This document shows, in pieces, positions 10,601 to 17,839 of a DNA stretch of 51,980 nt (the first letter of the stretch is position 1; every line of letters begins with the position of its first letter). Made by a program: the position numbers and the translations under genes. The notes under the pieces were generated by a model that saw only the letters and a list, made by a program, of their open reading frames with translations, was not told the origin of the DNA and searched no databases. This DNA is from Candidatus Woesearchaeota archaeon. Lineage in GTDB: Archaea > Nanobdellota > Nanobdellia > Woesearchaeales > B29-G15. The stretch lies in assembly GCA_017610005.1 (NCBI GenBank), contig JAFCCU010000022.1, forward strand, positions 1-51,980. Reading direction: 5' to 3'.

Positions 10601-11145
10601 TAACAGCAAAACATTGTATTAGAGATGCAGATGAATCAGCAATTTATGCATTAACTGTTAATGGCCAACTTTTTAATGCAATAGGAGTAATTAGATCTGA
10701 AGTAACTGATGCAGCAGCAATATTACTAGATAGAGACCCAAATCTAGAACCAATAAGATTAAGAATTTATACAGGAGAAATTGTAGGGATTGCAATTTCT
10801 CCTTATGATAATGAAGCAGAGGTTATATTAACAACAACAACACTTCATCAAGTACATTCAACTCAAAATCTAGGCAATCCTTATTCTGCTCTCGAGGTCA
10901 ATAATCTTGAAAGACTAAGAAGGGGTTACTCAGGTTCAGTAATAGTAGACATCAGCGGTGCAGCAATTGGAGTTGTTAGCTCAATGGATACATATGGTTC
11001 ATTTGAAAATGAAGATAAGATTTCACTACAAGTGCACCCTCAAGGGAATATTGCCCCAACAAAACTCCTAATAGATTTATATATAGAATTAGGGGCCACA
11101 CAATACTTAATTTATGGGCTTGGGAATGGTGAAGAAAATGAATAA
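7624..11145 (+). CDS. giant secreted protein with C-terminal trypsin-like protease domain
   Basis: This 1173-residue protein starts with a signal peptide (MKSHYFIIIILAILSVAALT), then a Thr-rich linker (about 40-115) with TVRTTIKP repeats and recurring TDGEG motifs. Cysteine-rich modules of the form C-x5-C-LSG-x-C (CETNSECLSGNC; CEYDHQCLSGTC) and several C-rich pairs fill about 175-560. A largely helical region follows (about 570-960). The last 200 residues look like a chymotrypsin-fold peptidase: TAKHC with His997, Asp1029 in EVTDAAAILLD, and GYSGS with Ser1103 replacing GDSGG. The mutated serine motif makes activity probable but unproven. A TATA-like box (about 7564-7572) precedes it. The next gene overlaps by 8 bp. 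Confidence 0.75.
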   Translation: MKSHYFIIIILAILSVAALTVDSITGMAMFDSRDGYATDKSSSTTTIATTIRTTIASTVRTTIKPPTSTTSISHETKKEELGDIGFTDGEGNVATTVRTTIKPSTVRTTIKPTRTSIPYDIQEEKTGLIGFTDGEGQVAVVREPHIGIGGSILDALGIEEKEEIVVRMFGKTLGRECETNSECLSGNCAKSRGIKVCQESKAPKIPEYEIKDISKLTNGAVALTDGEGLIIEVKPAVIEDWSDLAGIESGYLIFEPQDIQNAASVIMELSRKPTNYESGITPNMNKQYSCTTEKIGNLLQTTSYIENNGAWNRNDVCWNGCNQNTGLCNEPNCAPDPHYYCQGKDVLTTWTRRDCSWGNQLRTHCPIGCIDGICPSITDDITASKIHENVVREVGERRCAQELIWGEEREVSQVLIEGEWKTVSLCNEGCEGSSGLCIKKELLLTNLNPQVHKCEEDSAVQYEQLSDGSLKIIGSELCIENGCNVETGLCARKLGDYENCEYDHQCLSGTCKLMPGTHKFQCYPSSCGGFSESTCSILFDGCGVCKEGDCKNGCKEVLLLSSDLGYNQQTGYKRRLDIEIDTFITLVDEAYLLYGQVLAKLNELKQEFPNYENNPLGWEEKIRNTPERFAPGMIAEAIFPLTDFYFSYMPELPEETKTRFLELIGLVDQRNTPILNAFQSDFKYMNGYEWVIENDWGDLGFDLYMGGIEGIETLTSEILKERIIVSINLGEYDEKWWEFIWNSEVGEKGEKMHIPGATSGDFYSEWLGDRWAFDARIIIDSHNSEIQEYLTNYEISTEEFINNFISLHIQEFINLIPSYQEELHRYIEYDGEDITYPLGEYEPGDKLIWVTNEHALPATFSRGNHIKYAKILEGGKVLLFRQRIIENSNGREIITFRNVGWVDTITGESSNALLYQEEFNNQVYDSIDEEQGVVQRLRDLNIIFENKFANVAVESYPNTFMVFREEQTSEGLKPHSCGGFFGGYTDEGVPFLITAKHCIRDADESAIYALTVNGQLFNAIGVIRSEVTDAAAILLDRDPNLEPIRLRIYTGEIVGIAISPYDNEAEVILTTTTLHQVHSTQNLGNPYSALEVNNLERLRRGYSGSVIVDISGAAIGVVSSMDTYGSFENEDKISLQVHPQGNIAPTKLLIDLYIELGATQYLIYGLGNGEENE

Positions 11146-13537
11146 GGAACAAATTAAGCAAGGTTATATAGCAACATTAATCTTCTTTTTATGTCTCATA
11201 ACTCCTTCCCTCACTCTTGCAGATTGCTGGGGTGAAACAGATAATGGACGGGATTACTATAATTATGGGACTATAACTGTTGGGAATTATTTACGTAGGG
11301 ATGGATGTGAATTAAATGGAGGAAATATATTATTAGAATACTATTGCGATGGTGAAACGCCTATGCTCGAGTATTACCCTTGCCCATTTGGTTGTTCAAT
11401 GGACAAAGGGGCTTGTGCGAGTGCACCACCTTCTTGTGAACAAAGATGTAAAGATGAAGGTTATGCGGAATGGGAATGCAAGTCTCCTAGCGGTAGACTT
11501 CCTTCGGCTTCATGCTATTCCAATATTTGCCACCATGACTATGCCTCATTGGGTTTTGATGAAAATAAGCCTATGTGCACATCTTCAAGGGAGGAGTGTT
11601 ATTGTTTTGACACCTGTTGTGATGCCACACCAGAGGAATGCCAACAAATATGCTATGATGGAACTGATTGTATTACTCCAATTATTGTTCCTCCTGTTGT
11701 TCCTCCTGTTGATGATGATCCGGTTGTTCCTCCGGTTGTTGTTCCTCCGGTTGTTCCTCCTGTTGATGATGATCCGGTTGTTCCTCCTGTTGTTGTTCCT
11801 CCGGTTGTTCCTCCTATTGTTGTTCCTCCGGTTGTTCCTCCGGTTGTTCCTCCGGTTGTTCCTCCTGTTGATGATGATCCGGATGATGGTGCATCGGATT
11901 CAAAGAATTGCAACCAATTTTGCCAAAGTCAAGATTATGCATATGGTACTTGCTCAAACTCTAACCTGAAAAATGCAGGGGGAGTATGCTCTCATAATAA
12001 AAACAACTATTTTTGTGGTTATTATACTGCAGTTGACGTAGAGAAGTATGGATTAGATTGCAATACTGATCTTTGTTGGTGTTATGAGAATGAAAAATGC
12101 GCATATACTGAATCTATCTGTGAAAATAGATGCACAAAAAATGGTTGTGGAAACCTATATGATGATTGTACATCTAAATGTTTAGATTTAAATACAAAAG
12201 GTATTTGCACAGGCGAATGTTTAAACAATGAATTTTCTGTAGGATCATGTGAATATCCTGGCCTTGAGTGTTGTTGTACTGAAACTACTTATATTGATAT
12301 TGAATGTGAAGATAATAATGGCTTTTGTGAGGATAATGAAGGGAGATATTTTGATAAATGTTTAGATGAAGACAGCTCAGATATCAGCTCAGATATGGAT
12401 GTAATGATAGAATATATTTGCCAAGATGGTGCTTGCATAAGCCTTGAAAGCTCTTGCGTAGATGGTTGTTCAAATGGAAAATGTGGAGGGGAGCCTTCAA
12501 CAGTTTATCAAACTTCTAATCCGGTTGTTCAGCCACCTAATTCTGTTAGCGATGAACCTTGTAGTTGTACGGATCAAAACGATGCATATCCTTCAGGACT
12601 TAATGTTTATGAAGTAGGATTCTGTACTTCTGATAATAACGGCATATGCAGAGATACCTGTGTTGGAAGCAATCAGATAAGAGAATGTTCATGTAATGCT
12701 GAAGGTTCTTTCATACCTAATCTCCTAGATTGCCCACCTAGACACTTTTGTAGCGGAAATGCATGCAAACTTGGTACAAGTGCAGGAGGTAGCAGTTCTG
12801 GCTCTACAACTGCAGCTAGTCGTAATCCTTCAACAAGTATGGAAACTGCCTCAGCAAATGTAGGAATAATATCAACAGATGGTAGAATTATTAGTATTCC
12901 TGCAAGAGAAAGCAGCTCTGTGCTTCCAAATTCCTGCAAAGATTCTAGTGATTCAACCAAAAGCGGATATTGCACAGATCAAACTGGTTCTTACGAAGAT
13001 TCATGTATTAAGGGTAAAGAGCTCCAATATACTTGTAATGATAAAGACCTGTGTGAAGAAAAATCCAAATTTTGCTTAGCTGGTTGTGGAGACGAAACTT
13101 GCAATAATGTTATTGAAGATATTTTTGATGTAATAAAAAAGATTATCTCTCCAAAAGAAACTCCTAAGTGCACTGTTAGGACTAAGAATAATGTTAATGT
13201 ATGTGAGGATGAAAATAAAATACGTCAAGATAAATGTTCAGGAAATTATTTTGTAGAATGGTCCTGTTCAACTTCAAATGAATGTGTTTCAAAGAAAAAT
13301 TATTGCAGTTATGGTTGCGATGAAAATGCTTGTAATCCAGAAAAAAAGACTAAAGAAGTACAACCAACTTGTGTGGACTTACATAATTTCTGTACAAGTG
13401 ATTCCGAATGCTGCTCAGGTGTTTGTGACTTTGATGATTCAAGAGGAGGCTTTGCTTGCTTAGAACCAAGTGTTACAACTTCTACTACTATTACTTATAA
13501 TCATGGTGGTGAGCAAGAATTACTTACACCAATATGA
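11138..13537 (+). CDS. secreted cysteine-rich protein with VPP/DDDP repeat linker
   Basis: A 799-residue secreted protein. Of three possible ATGs (11114, 11126, 11138), the last has GGTGA (11128-11132) at proper spacing and overlaps the upstream stop by 8 bp, so I choose it. It has a signal peptide (about 1-29, ending SLTLADC), an N-terminal cysteine-rich domain, then a repetitive VVPPV...DDDP linker (about 183-249). A long series of cysteine modules follows, including C-DENKIRQDKC-type pairs, and a terminal SDSECCSGVC module resembling small disulfide-knot domains. No enzyme motif is visible. Together with the upstream protease-bearing protein it probably forms a surface operon. Confidence 0.7.
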   Translation: MNKEQIKQGYIATLIFFLCLITPSLTLADCWGETDNGRDYYNYGTITVGNYLRRDGCELNGGNILLEYYCDGETPMLEYYPCPFGCSMDKGACASAPPSCEQRCKDEGYAEWECKSPSGRLPSASCYSNICHHDYASLGFDENKPMCTSSREECYCFDTCCDATPEECQQICYDGTDCITPIIVPPVVPPVDDDPVVPPVVVPPVVPPVDDDPVVPPVVVPPVVPPIVVPPVVPPVVPPVVPPVDDDPDDGASDSKNCNQFCQSQDYAYGTCSNSNLKNAGGVCSHNKNNYFCGYYTAVDVEKYGLDCNTDLCWCYENEKCAYTESICENRCTKNGCGNLYDDCTSKCLDLNTKGICTGECLNNEFSVGSCEYPGLECCCTETTYIDIECEDNNGFCEDNEGRYFDKCLDEDSSDISSDMDVMIEYICQDGACISLESSCVDGCSNGKCGGEPSTVYQTSNPVVQPPNSVSDEPCSCTDQNDAYPSGLNVYEVGFCTSDNNGICRDTCVGSNQIRECSCNAEGSFIPNLLDCPPRHFCSGNACKLGTSAGGSSSGSTTAASRNPSTSMETASANVGIISTDGRIISIPARESSSVLPNSCKDSSDSTKSGYCTDQTGSYEDSCIKGKELQYTCNDKDLCEEKSKFCLAGCGDETCNNVIEDIFDVIKKIISPKETPKCTVRTKNNVNVCEDENKIRQDKCSGNYFVEWSCSTSNECVSKKNYCSYGCDENACNPEKKTKEVQPTCVDLHNFCTSDSECCSGVCDFDDSRGGFACLEPSVTTSTTITYNHGGEQELLTPI
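11684..11884 (+). repeat. in-frame GTTGTTCCTCCN minisatellite
   Basis: Tandem imperfect units of gttgttcctcc(t/g) with inserted gttgatgatgatccg, encoding VVPP blocks separated by VDDDP. The nucleotide repetition is strong enough to slip in units of 3, 6 or 12 bp while keeping frame, so linker length may vary between strains. Confidence 0.8.
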
Positions 13538-13690
13538 ATTTTTTACACTAACTTCTCCCATTCAACTTTTTTGATCAATAAATTATCTCCTAAAGCGTTA
13601 TAAACACTCTGTAAATTAACCTTTTTTCCTACAGACTATTGTTACCAACCTACCCAAAGTTTAAATATGCAAATTAAACTATCTAAGTTT

Positions 13691-14185
13691 ATGAAACAAA
13701 TAATCCCATTCTTATTATTAACATTATTAATAGTTGGTTGTAGTCCGCCAACTATTCCCACAACATCTTCTCCAGTTGCCCCAGTTCAAAAAGAAATTGA
13801 TACTGACAAAATTGCTGAAGACTTTGTTAAATCAATAACTGAATATTCTGATTATAATGGTGGGAGTTTATCATTAATAAGAAAATTAGATTTAGGATAT
13901 GAAAGATGGGATTATATATACAGATTTAATGTTAATACTCAAAAGCTAGCAGCAACAGTCAAATTTATTGAAGTTCGTTTAATGATTCAAGAAGGAGCTG
14001 TTACAAATAACGTTGCAGTAGAAGTTGATGAAACTGATTTAAAAAAAGGCGCATTAACTCAGTCTGAATGTGAATCAAAAGGGGGGAGATTAACCAATAA
14101 TATTGCTGGAGCGCTTTGTAATGATGGTGAACAGAATGCTGGAGATTTAGTAGGTATTACTGTTCCTTATGTTTGCTGTGTTTAA
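13691..14185 (+). CDS. predicted lipoprotein, 164 aa
   Basis: The N-terminus MKQIIPFLLLTLLIVGCSPP ends in a lipobox (LIVGC), so the mature protein probably starts at a lipidated cysteine on the outer face of the membrane. A low-complexity Pro/Thr/Ser linker (about 18-36) follows, then a globular domain of about 120 residues with four cysteines near the C-terminus. An earlier in-frame ATG exists at 13667, but the TATA-like aagtttaaat (13656-13665) ends right before it, so transcription should begin about 25 bases later and the ATG at 13691 would be leaderless. Function is not recognised. It is the last gene before the tRNA-repeat island. Confidence 0.6.
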   Translation: MKQIIPFLLLTLLIVGCSPPTIPTTSSPVAPVQKEIDTDKIAEDFVKSITEYSDYNGGSLSLIRKLDLGYERWDYIYRFNVNTQKLAATVKFIEVRLMIQEGAVTNNVAVEVDETDLKKGALTQSECESKGGRLTNNIAGALCNDGEQNAGDLVGITVPYVCCV

Positions 14186-14192
14186 GGGAATT

Positions 14193-14211
14193 TACGCTGG
14201 GAATTTAATCC
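14193..14211 (+). repeat. degenerate tRNA-Ser 3'-end repeat R1 (left island edge)
   Basis: acgctgggaatttaatcc resembles repeat R2 (acgcctggactggggaattt) with six bases missing. It sits between the last surface-protein gene and the first HEPN/MNT cassette, where the array's outer boundary is expected. It is the weakest copy. Confidence 0.35.
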
Positions 14212-14229
14212 AAGAATACTCAAGATTCT

Positions 14230-14653
14230 TCATCCATAAACGTCAATTTTCATTACAATTAGGGCTCTTAGTTTAGATATAATCTTCTGGATATCCATAG
14301 TTTTCCTCTCAAGGTAGTCTTTTCGCACAAAGAAACCGTCATAAGCAATTTTATTTCTTATAACTCGCAAGTCATCGATTAATGAGATTTCATACTCAAT
14401 AAACTCCTTATAATTGTATTCAAGATACTCTACTAATTTCTTATGCGCTCCTTCACCATGGGGTCTTATATCCATCAAGCAAAAGAATGATACTAATCAA
14501 TTCTCTAATAACTTCATAATATTCTTTCGTAACATTTGAACTAAACTTAATAACATCAATTCCCTAAACCATTTCCAGGGTCGTATCTACCATTTTCAAG
14601 ATAGATTCCGCTTTTTTCTTATCTGGAGTGATTTTAATTATCCCTTCTTCCAT
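14230..14653 (-). pseudogene. HEPN toxin of module i, broken by a TAG and a frameshift
   Basis: Read from ATG 14653 (overlapping the MNT 3' end by 16 bp) the frame gives 29 residues (MEEGIIKITPDKKKAES...) and then a TAG at 14566-14564. It continues in the same frame as GIDVIKFSSNVTKEYYEV...LLLDGYKT and then shifts by one base in a CCCC run at about 14460, after which GEGAHKKLVEYLEY...LRVIRNKIAYDGFF runs to 14230. Rejoined, this is a plausible HEPN domain of about 140 residues with RNKIAY at the usual RxxxxH site (Tyr in place of His). The intact partner MNT lies directly upstream. The 82-residue ORF visible alone is only the C-terminal part. Sequencing error cannot be excluded for either lesion, but two lesions in one gene favour decay. 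Confidence 0.7.
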
Positions 14654-15189
14654 TGTATCCTCAAATATCCCGCCAGTTTAATACCATTAATAATATTATC
14701 CTTTAATTCTTCACTTAATTTATTGAAGTTCTTTTCAAAGAATATATTTATCTTTCTCATTAATATCTCTTGATATTTTATTAATTCTAATTTTCTTATA
14801 TCACATTGTAAGTATAAGTCAATATCGCTTTCTGCCACATCTTCTCCTCTTGCCGCCGAACCAAATAATATTATTACCTCGGGCATACTCTGTTCAGAAA
14901 GATAATTCAGAAGACCAGATTCTTTTATTCTAATCATTAGATTAATCTTTTTTAAGAATTTAAAATATTCATGGTCTCTATTAGCAAAATATACCGGAAA
15001 CTTATGAATCCTATGTTGCTTCATAATAATCAATTGCTCTTTTTCTAGCTCATCCAAGTATATCTTTACTGATTTTGGAGCAAGTTTGATTAACCTACTA
15101 ATTTCTCTAAGTTGAAATCCTGTCCCAATAGGAAGCGGATTATCAAAAAATACTTCCAAAACTCTTTGAATGTTATCTTTTCTTATCAT
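14638..15189 (-). CDS. HTH-nucleotidyltransferase (MNT antitoxin), module i
   Basis: A 183-residue protein with an N-terminal winged helix (about 1-75, FQLREISRLIKLAPKSVKIYLDEL) and a C-terminal minimal nucleotidyltransferase: LFGSAARGEDVAESDIDLYL has the GSxxRG and DxD motifs that bind ATP/Mg. In HEPN-MNT systems the MNT partner blocks the HEPN RNase, by AMPylation in the MntA/HepT case. Here the antitoxin is intact and its toxin is broken. The HTH suggests it represses its own promoter; a 20-bp perfect palindrome abuts the start codon. Confidence 0.85.
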   Translation of the reverse strand: MIRKDNIQRVLEVFFDNPLPIGTGFQLREISRLIKLAPKSVKIYLDELEKEQLIIMKQHRIHKFPVYFANRDHEYFKFLKKINLMIRIKESGLLNYLSEQSMPEVIILFGSAARGEDVAESDIDLYLQCDIRKLELIKYQEILMRKINIFFEKNFNKLSEELKDNIINGIKLAGYLRIQWKKG

Positions 15190-15222
15190 TTGTAATAATA
15201 TTATTACAACTGGTATATAAAT
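15190..15222 (-). promoter_or_regulatory. TATA box and 20-bp perfect palindromic operator, module i
   Basis: TTGTAATAAT/ATTATTACAA (15190-15209) touches the ATG at 15189. The TATA-like tatataaat (15214-15222) is just upstream on the minus strand, so the palindrome covers the transcription start and a leaderless start codon. Its binder is most simply the HTH of the MNT protein itself. Confidence 0.65.
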
Positions 15223-15247
15223 ATTACGGCTCCCGATAATAAGTTAA

Positions 15248-15270
15248 ACGCCTGGACTGGGGAATTTGAA
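15248..15270 (+). repeat. tRNA-Ser 3'-end repeat R2
   Basis: acgcctggactggggaatttgaa matches the tRNA-Ser end at 24534 (acgccgggactgggatttgaa) over about 21 bases with two small differences, and is preceded by the same aagttaa flank. It separates module i from the FTR/thioredoxin pair. Confidence 0.75.
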
Positions 15271-15272
15271 TT

Positions 15273-15533
15273 CTATTTTTTAAAGAAAAGTTCACAGGTA
15301 CAATGACCAAATTTCCTTATTTCTTTTTTATGATATACGCATGGGCAAATAATTCTTTTATCTTTTTTTTTATTCCCAGTTACTCTACGGCAAGGGCAAT
15401 ATAATTCTCCAAACTCTTTTTCATTTTCTATTAAACCCTTGACTATTGTTTTTACTGTTTTAGAGTTCGGATTAAGAATGAAATTATGATCTAAAGCATA
15501 ATTCTTCATTTTTAATTGGAGCTTCGTAATCAT
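15273..15533 (-). CDS. ferredoxin-thioredoxin reductase-like catalytic subunit
   Basis: An 86-residue protein with the FTR beta-chain cysteine pattern: CPC (about 47-49), a second CPC about 16 residues on, and GHCTC near the C-terminus. Together these ligate a 4Fe-4S cluster and form the redox-active disulfide that passes electrons to a thioredoxin. The partner thioredoxin gene overlaps by 4 bp (ATGA), supporting function as a pair. No variable (alpha) subunit is present; archaeal FTRs usually lack it. The stop codon is TAG. Confidence 0.85.
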   Translation of the reverse strand: MITKLQLKMKNYALDHNFILNPNSKTVKTIVKGLIENEKEFGELYCPCRRVTGNKKKDKRIICPCVYHKKEIRKFGHCTCELFFKK

Positions 15534-15844
15534 TTTCTAAATAACCTGTCAAAAAAAGATTTATTTAGACCTAATAATTTGTCAATTTTCCTTTTAACTG
15601 TTTCTTCACTGGGAACTCCAGAAATTCTAGAAACTAATTGGTCTTCTTCATTAAAGAAAAGTGCAGTAGGAAAAGCATTAATGCCATAACGGATTGAAAG
15701 GGTTTTACCCATCTCAGTTTTAACTCTTAGTTTATTATAACTCAAATTATAATCTTCATAGTGTCTAATTACTTTTAATAAAACCGAAGCAGCCCTAGGG
15801 CAATGAGGACAATTCCGTGAAACAAATAAGTATATTTTTGCCAT
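15530..15844 (-). CDS. thioredoxin/glutaredoxin-like protein (CPHC)
   Basis: A 104-residue thioredoxin-fold protein with active site CPHC at about residues 13-16 (SRNCPHCPRA) and the conserved cis-Pro region (INAFPTALFF). It should reduce protein disulfides with electrons from the overlapping FTR-like subunit. A TATA-like cttaaatac (about 15868-15878) lies upstream. The pair occupies its own segment of the repeat array, between two toxin-antitoxin modules. Confidence 0.85.
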   Translation of the reverse strand: MAKIYLFVSRNCPHCPRAASVLLKVIRHYEDYNLSYNKLRVKTEMGKTLSIRYGINAFPTALFFNEEDQLVSRISGVPSEETVKRKIDKLLGLNKSFFDRLFRK

Positions 15845-16018
15845 TTAAATTTAATTTAGAAAAAGGGTATTTAAGTGTTGTTATGTAGAGAAGTTAAATG
15901 ACTTAAAAATCACAGGAGTGCCCCCTTAGCATTAATGATCAAAGAATGAAAATCATAACAGAAACACTCAGAAACTTAGTTTAAAGTCCCTCTCAAAATC
16001 TATAATTTTTAAGGAATG

Positions 16019-16037
16019 AAATTCCGAGACTGAATTA
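16019..16037 (+). repeat. possible degenerate tRNA-Ser 3'-end repeat
   Basis: aattccgagactgaatta resembles ccgggactgggatt with three differences and lies exactly where a boundary between the FTR/thioredoxin cassette and module ii is expected. The match is weak; I note it only because of its position. Confidence 0.2.
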
Positions 16038-16042
16038 ATATA

Positions 16043-16545
16043 TCACTCCTCAGATAGAATTATCTCTTCAGCTTTTTGGATAAAATTAATTACTTCCTTT
16101 CTATACTCTTGAATGATTTTTGTTGTTAAGTTAAACTGTGTGGAGTAGCTTGCAAAGTGCCTCTGATTTTTTAACTTTGTATAGAATTCAGCATCATCTT
16201 TAGTAATTGCAAGTTTTTCAATTAATTCTGCTTCTTTTTTAGATATGGGGTAATTCTTTATTAAAAAAAGCAAGGTTGCTGTATGGTTTTTAGAAGAATA
16301 ATTTTTATTCACAACCAAAGCAAGTGCTGAATGATATAATGCATAATACAACGTAACAATAAGCCAGTCGTTAAAATTGCTATCAGGCATATTTTTATCA
16401 AAGAAAGCTAAGTTATGTTTTGCTTTTTCCATGCTTTTACTAAATCGGGATTAGGGTTAATCTTAATTAGTTGTTTTTTTGCAACAAAGAATGAAAGCTT
16501 TTTAGTTAATCTCTGTTTATCTGAAAAATATTCATCAATTTTCAT
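16043..16545 (-). pseudogene. HEPN toxin of module ii, frameshifted
   Basis: The true start is ATG 16545: it has GAGGTGG at ideal spacing and overlaps the MNT stop, as in the other modules. That frame reads MKIDEYFSDKQRLTKKLSFF...NPDLVKA and then falls out of frame at about 16433-16438; the rest (MEKAKHNLAFFDKN...) continues to 16043 in another frame. Restoring one base gives LVKA-MEKAKHNLAF, which aligns with GHILKAENNLRF in the intact HEPN of module v. The C-terminal part contains NQRHFASYSTQ, matching KREDATYSTN of module v. It is either a decayed toxin, an assembly error, or (less likely) a frameshift-regulated gene. Confidence 0.7.
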
Positions 16546-17107
16546 GTATTACCACCTCATGAAAGTTTTGCTCTCCCCTTATTGGAAAACCAGTTTTTCT
16601 TGCTTGGATTATTATATGATCTTTTGCTTCTTTAAATTGATTAATATTACAATAAAATAGATTTAATGGATAATTTGAAATTATTTCTGCCTGCTTTTTA
16701 TTTTTTTCAAGGTTTAGTTTTTTCTCTGAAACAATCAATAAATCAATATCACTTCCTTCCTGCTCTTTATTTCTTGAAGCAGAACCAAATAAGACAACAG
16801 TAAATATGGTATTAGAAAGTTGGCTTAAGAACTCAATTAACGGTATTCTTATGCCCCTACTTAACTCCCTTGATTTGTTTATACTTATTTCTGCAAATTT
16901 AAGTGCAATTAACTTCAAATCTTTTATCTCATAAAATATATTTGATTTTGTTTTCCTTGATTTTAAGGTTTTGTTTTCTAATAATTTATTCAAAGCATTT
17001 TGAAGAGAGCTATTTGATAATTGTGTGAGTTCTTTAAGCTGATTAAAATATAATTTGTTCTCATTTTGATCATAAAATGCCTTGATAATTTTTTCTTCGG
17101 CTCTCAT
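16535..17107 (-). CDS. HTH-nucleotidyltransferase (MNT antitoxin), module ii
   Basis: A 190-residue protein. Residues about 1-60 form a winged-helix DNA-binding domain (LYFNQLKELTQLSNSSLQNALNKLLEN); about 105-185 is the minimal nucleotidyltransferase with LFGSASRNKEQEGSDIDLLIV (GSxxR and DxD). It ends 11 bp inside the frameshifted HEPN partner, with the HEPN Shine-Dalgarno (GAGGTGG) embedded in its last codons. A double operator lies upstream of its TATA box. Confidence 0.85.
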   Translation of the reverse strand: MRAEEKIIKAFYDQNENKLYFNQLKELTQLSNSSLQNALNKLLENKTLKSRKTKSNIFYEIKDLKLIALKFAEISINKSRELSRGIRIPLIEFLSQLSNTIFTVVLFGSASRNKEQEGSDIDLLIVSEKKLNLEKNKKQAEIISNYPLNLFYCNINQFKEAKDHIIIQARKTGFPIRGEQNFHEVVIHEN

Positions 17108-17130
17108 TTTAATTATGCAAAGTAATAGCT

Positions 17131-17179
17131 ATTTATAAGCTTTGCCATTTTTTGGCAATATCTTGCCATTTTTTGGCAA
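17131..17179 (-). promoter_or_regulatory. TATA box and twin TTGCCA-N5-TGGCAA operators, module ii
   Basis: Two identical 17-bp dyads (TTGCCAttttt TGGCAA, plus strand) lie at 17142-17158 and 17163-17179, 21 bp apart. They stand immediately upstream of the TATA-like cttataaat (17131-17139) on the minus strand. The in-phase spacing suggests two dimers on one DNA face, blocking TBP/TFB loading. In the other modules the operator lies downstream of TATA. Confidence 0.65.
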
Positions 17180-17260
17180 GTTATATGTTGAAGCTCTTTT
17201 AATACAAATAAAAAAAATCCACTTCACTCGAGAAAACATAGGAATTAAACAAAAAGTTAA

Positions 17261-17275
17261 ACGCCGGGACTGGGA
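17261..17275 (+). repeat. tRNA-Ser 3'-end repeat R3
   Basis: acgccgggactggga is identical to the terminal 15 bases at the tRNA-Ser gene (24534-24548). The preceding aaaaagttaa also resembles the tRNA 3' flank (aaaaagttat), so the repeat is about 25 bp. Confidence 0.85.
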
Positions 17276-17283
17276 AAAAAGCA

Positions 17284-17325
17284 ATTTTACCCTACATTAA
17301 GAAAATTGAACATAAAGGGTAAAAT
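17284..17325 (+). repeat. inverted repeat next to R3, shared with R6
   Basis: attttaccct (17284-17293) and agggtaaaat (17316-17325) are perfect inverted arms around 22 bases. A homologous, slightly diverged copy follows R6 (21947-21991). It lies just past the 3' end of the module iii HEPN gene, so it could be a terminator hairpin or a conserved cassette end. Confidence 0.5.
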
Positions 17326-17374
17326 CAAAGAATTAGATTGAAAGAAGAATTTAAGAATTAATTGTCCAAAATTT

Positions 17375-17839
17375 TTAGTCCCTCAATTTTTGTTTGAGTA
17401 TTTTTTCAAAAGTTTGAATATAAACTTGAAACTCTAACTTAAATTCTTTCCAAATCTCAGCACTAACAGGTCTACCTTCATAATGCACTCCATTTCTTAA
17501 CATCCTCATTGTTTCTATTGTTTTCCAATCAATTTCCCATTCTTCGTGTTTTGTGCATATATAAGCATACAAACATTGGTGGTTGCCTGAACGGATTTTC
17601 TCAAGGAGCAAAATGCCTTGCACCAGTTGCCTAATGATTTCATATTGGTTACTCCAAATAAGGCTATAATTCTTCTTTTTATCCATTATTGGTATAATAT
17701 CTTTTAAAGTATCCAGATCTTGTTCTACAGTATCTAGTAAAGATTTGGCTTTTTCAGTATCAATTTCTTCAGGCTCTTGTAAATTCCCCTCAATTACACA
17801 TTGATTATAAACTTTATCAAGCTCTTTTATTTTTCTCAT
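17375..17839 (-). CDS. HEPN toxin, module iii
   Basis: A 154-residue all-helical protein with the HEPN catalytic-type motif in MRMLRNGVHYEGRPVS (Arg-Asn...His-Tyr, near residue 124). HEPN proteins paired with MNT act as RNases or ATP-dependent toxins. ATGA overlap with the MNT stop and a strong GGAGGTG Shine-Dalgarno show coupled translation. A close paralogue is in module iv (22152-22622); the segment around the motif is nearly identical in DNA, while the N-terminal half has diverged. The spacing RNGVH is one residue shorter than the textbook Rx4H, counted from that Arg. Confidence 0.75.
   Translation of the reverse strand: MRKIKELDKVYNQCVIEGNLQEPEEIDTEKAKSLLDTVEQDLDTLKDIIPIMDKKKNYSLIWSNQYEIIRQLVQGILLLEKIRSGNHQCLYAYICTKHEEWEIDWKTIETMRMLRNGVHYEGRPVSAEIWKEFKLEFQVYIQTFEKILKQKLRD

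Noticed and set aside
11653-11913. 86-residue minus-strand ORF rich in GGTTGGTT
   Set aside because: It is the antisense shadow of the VVPP/DDDP minisatellite.
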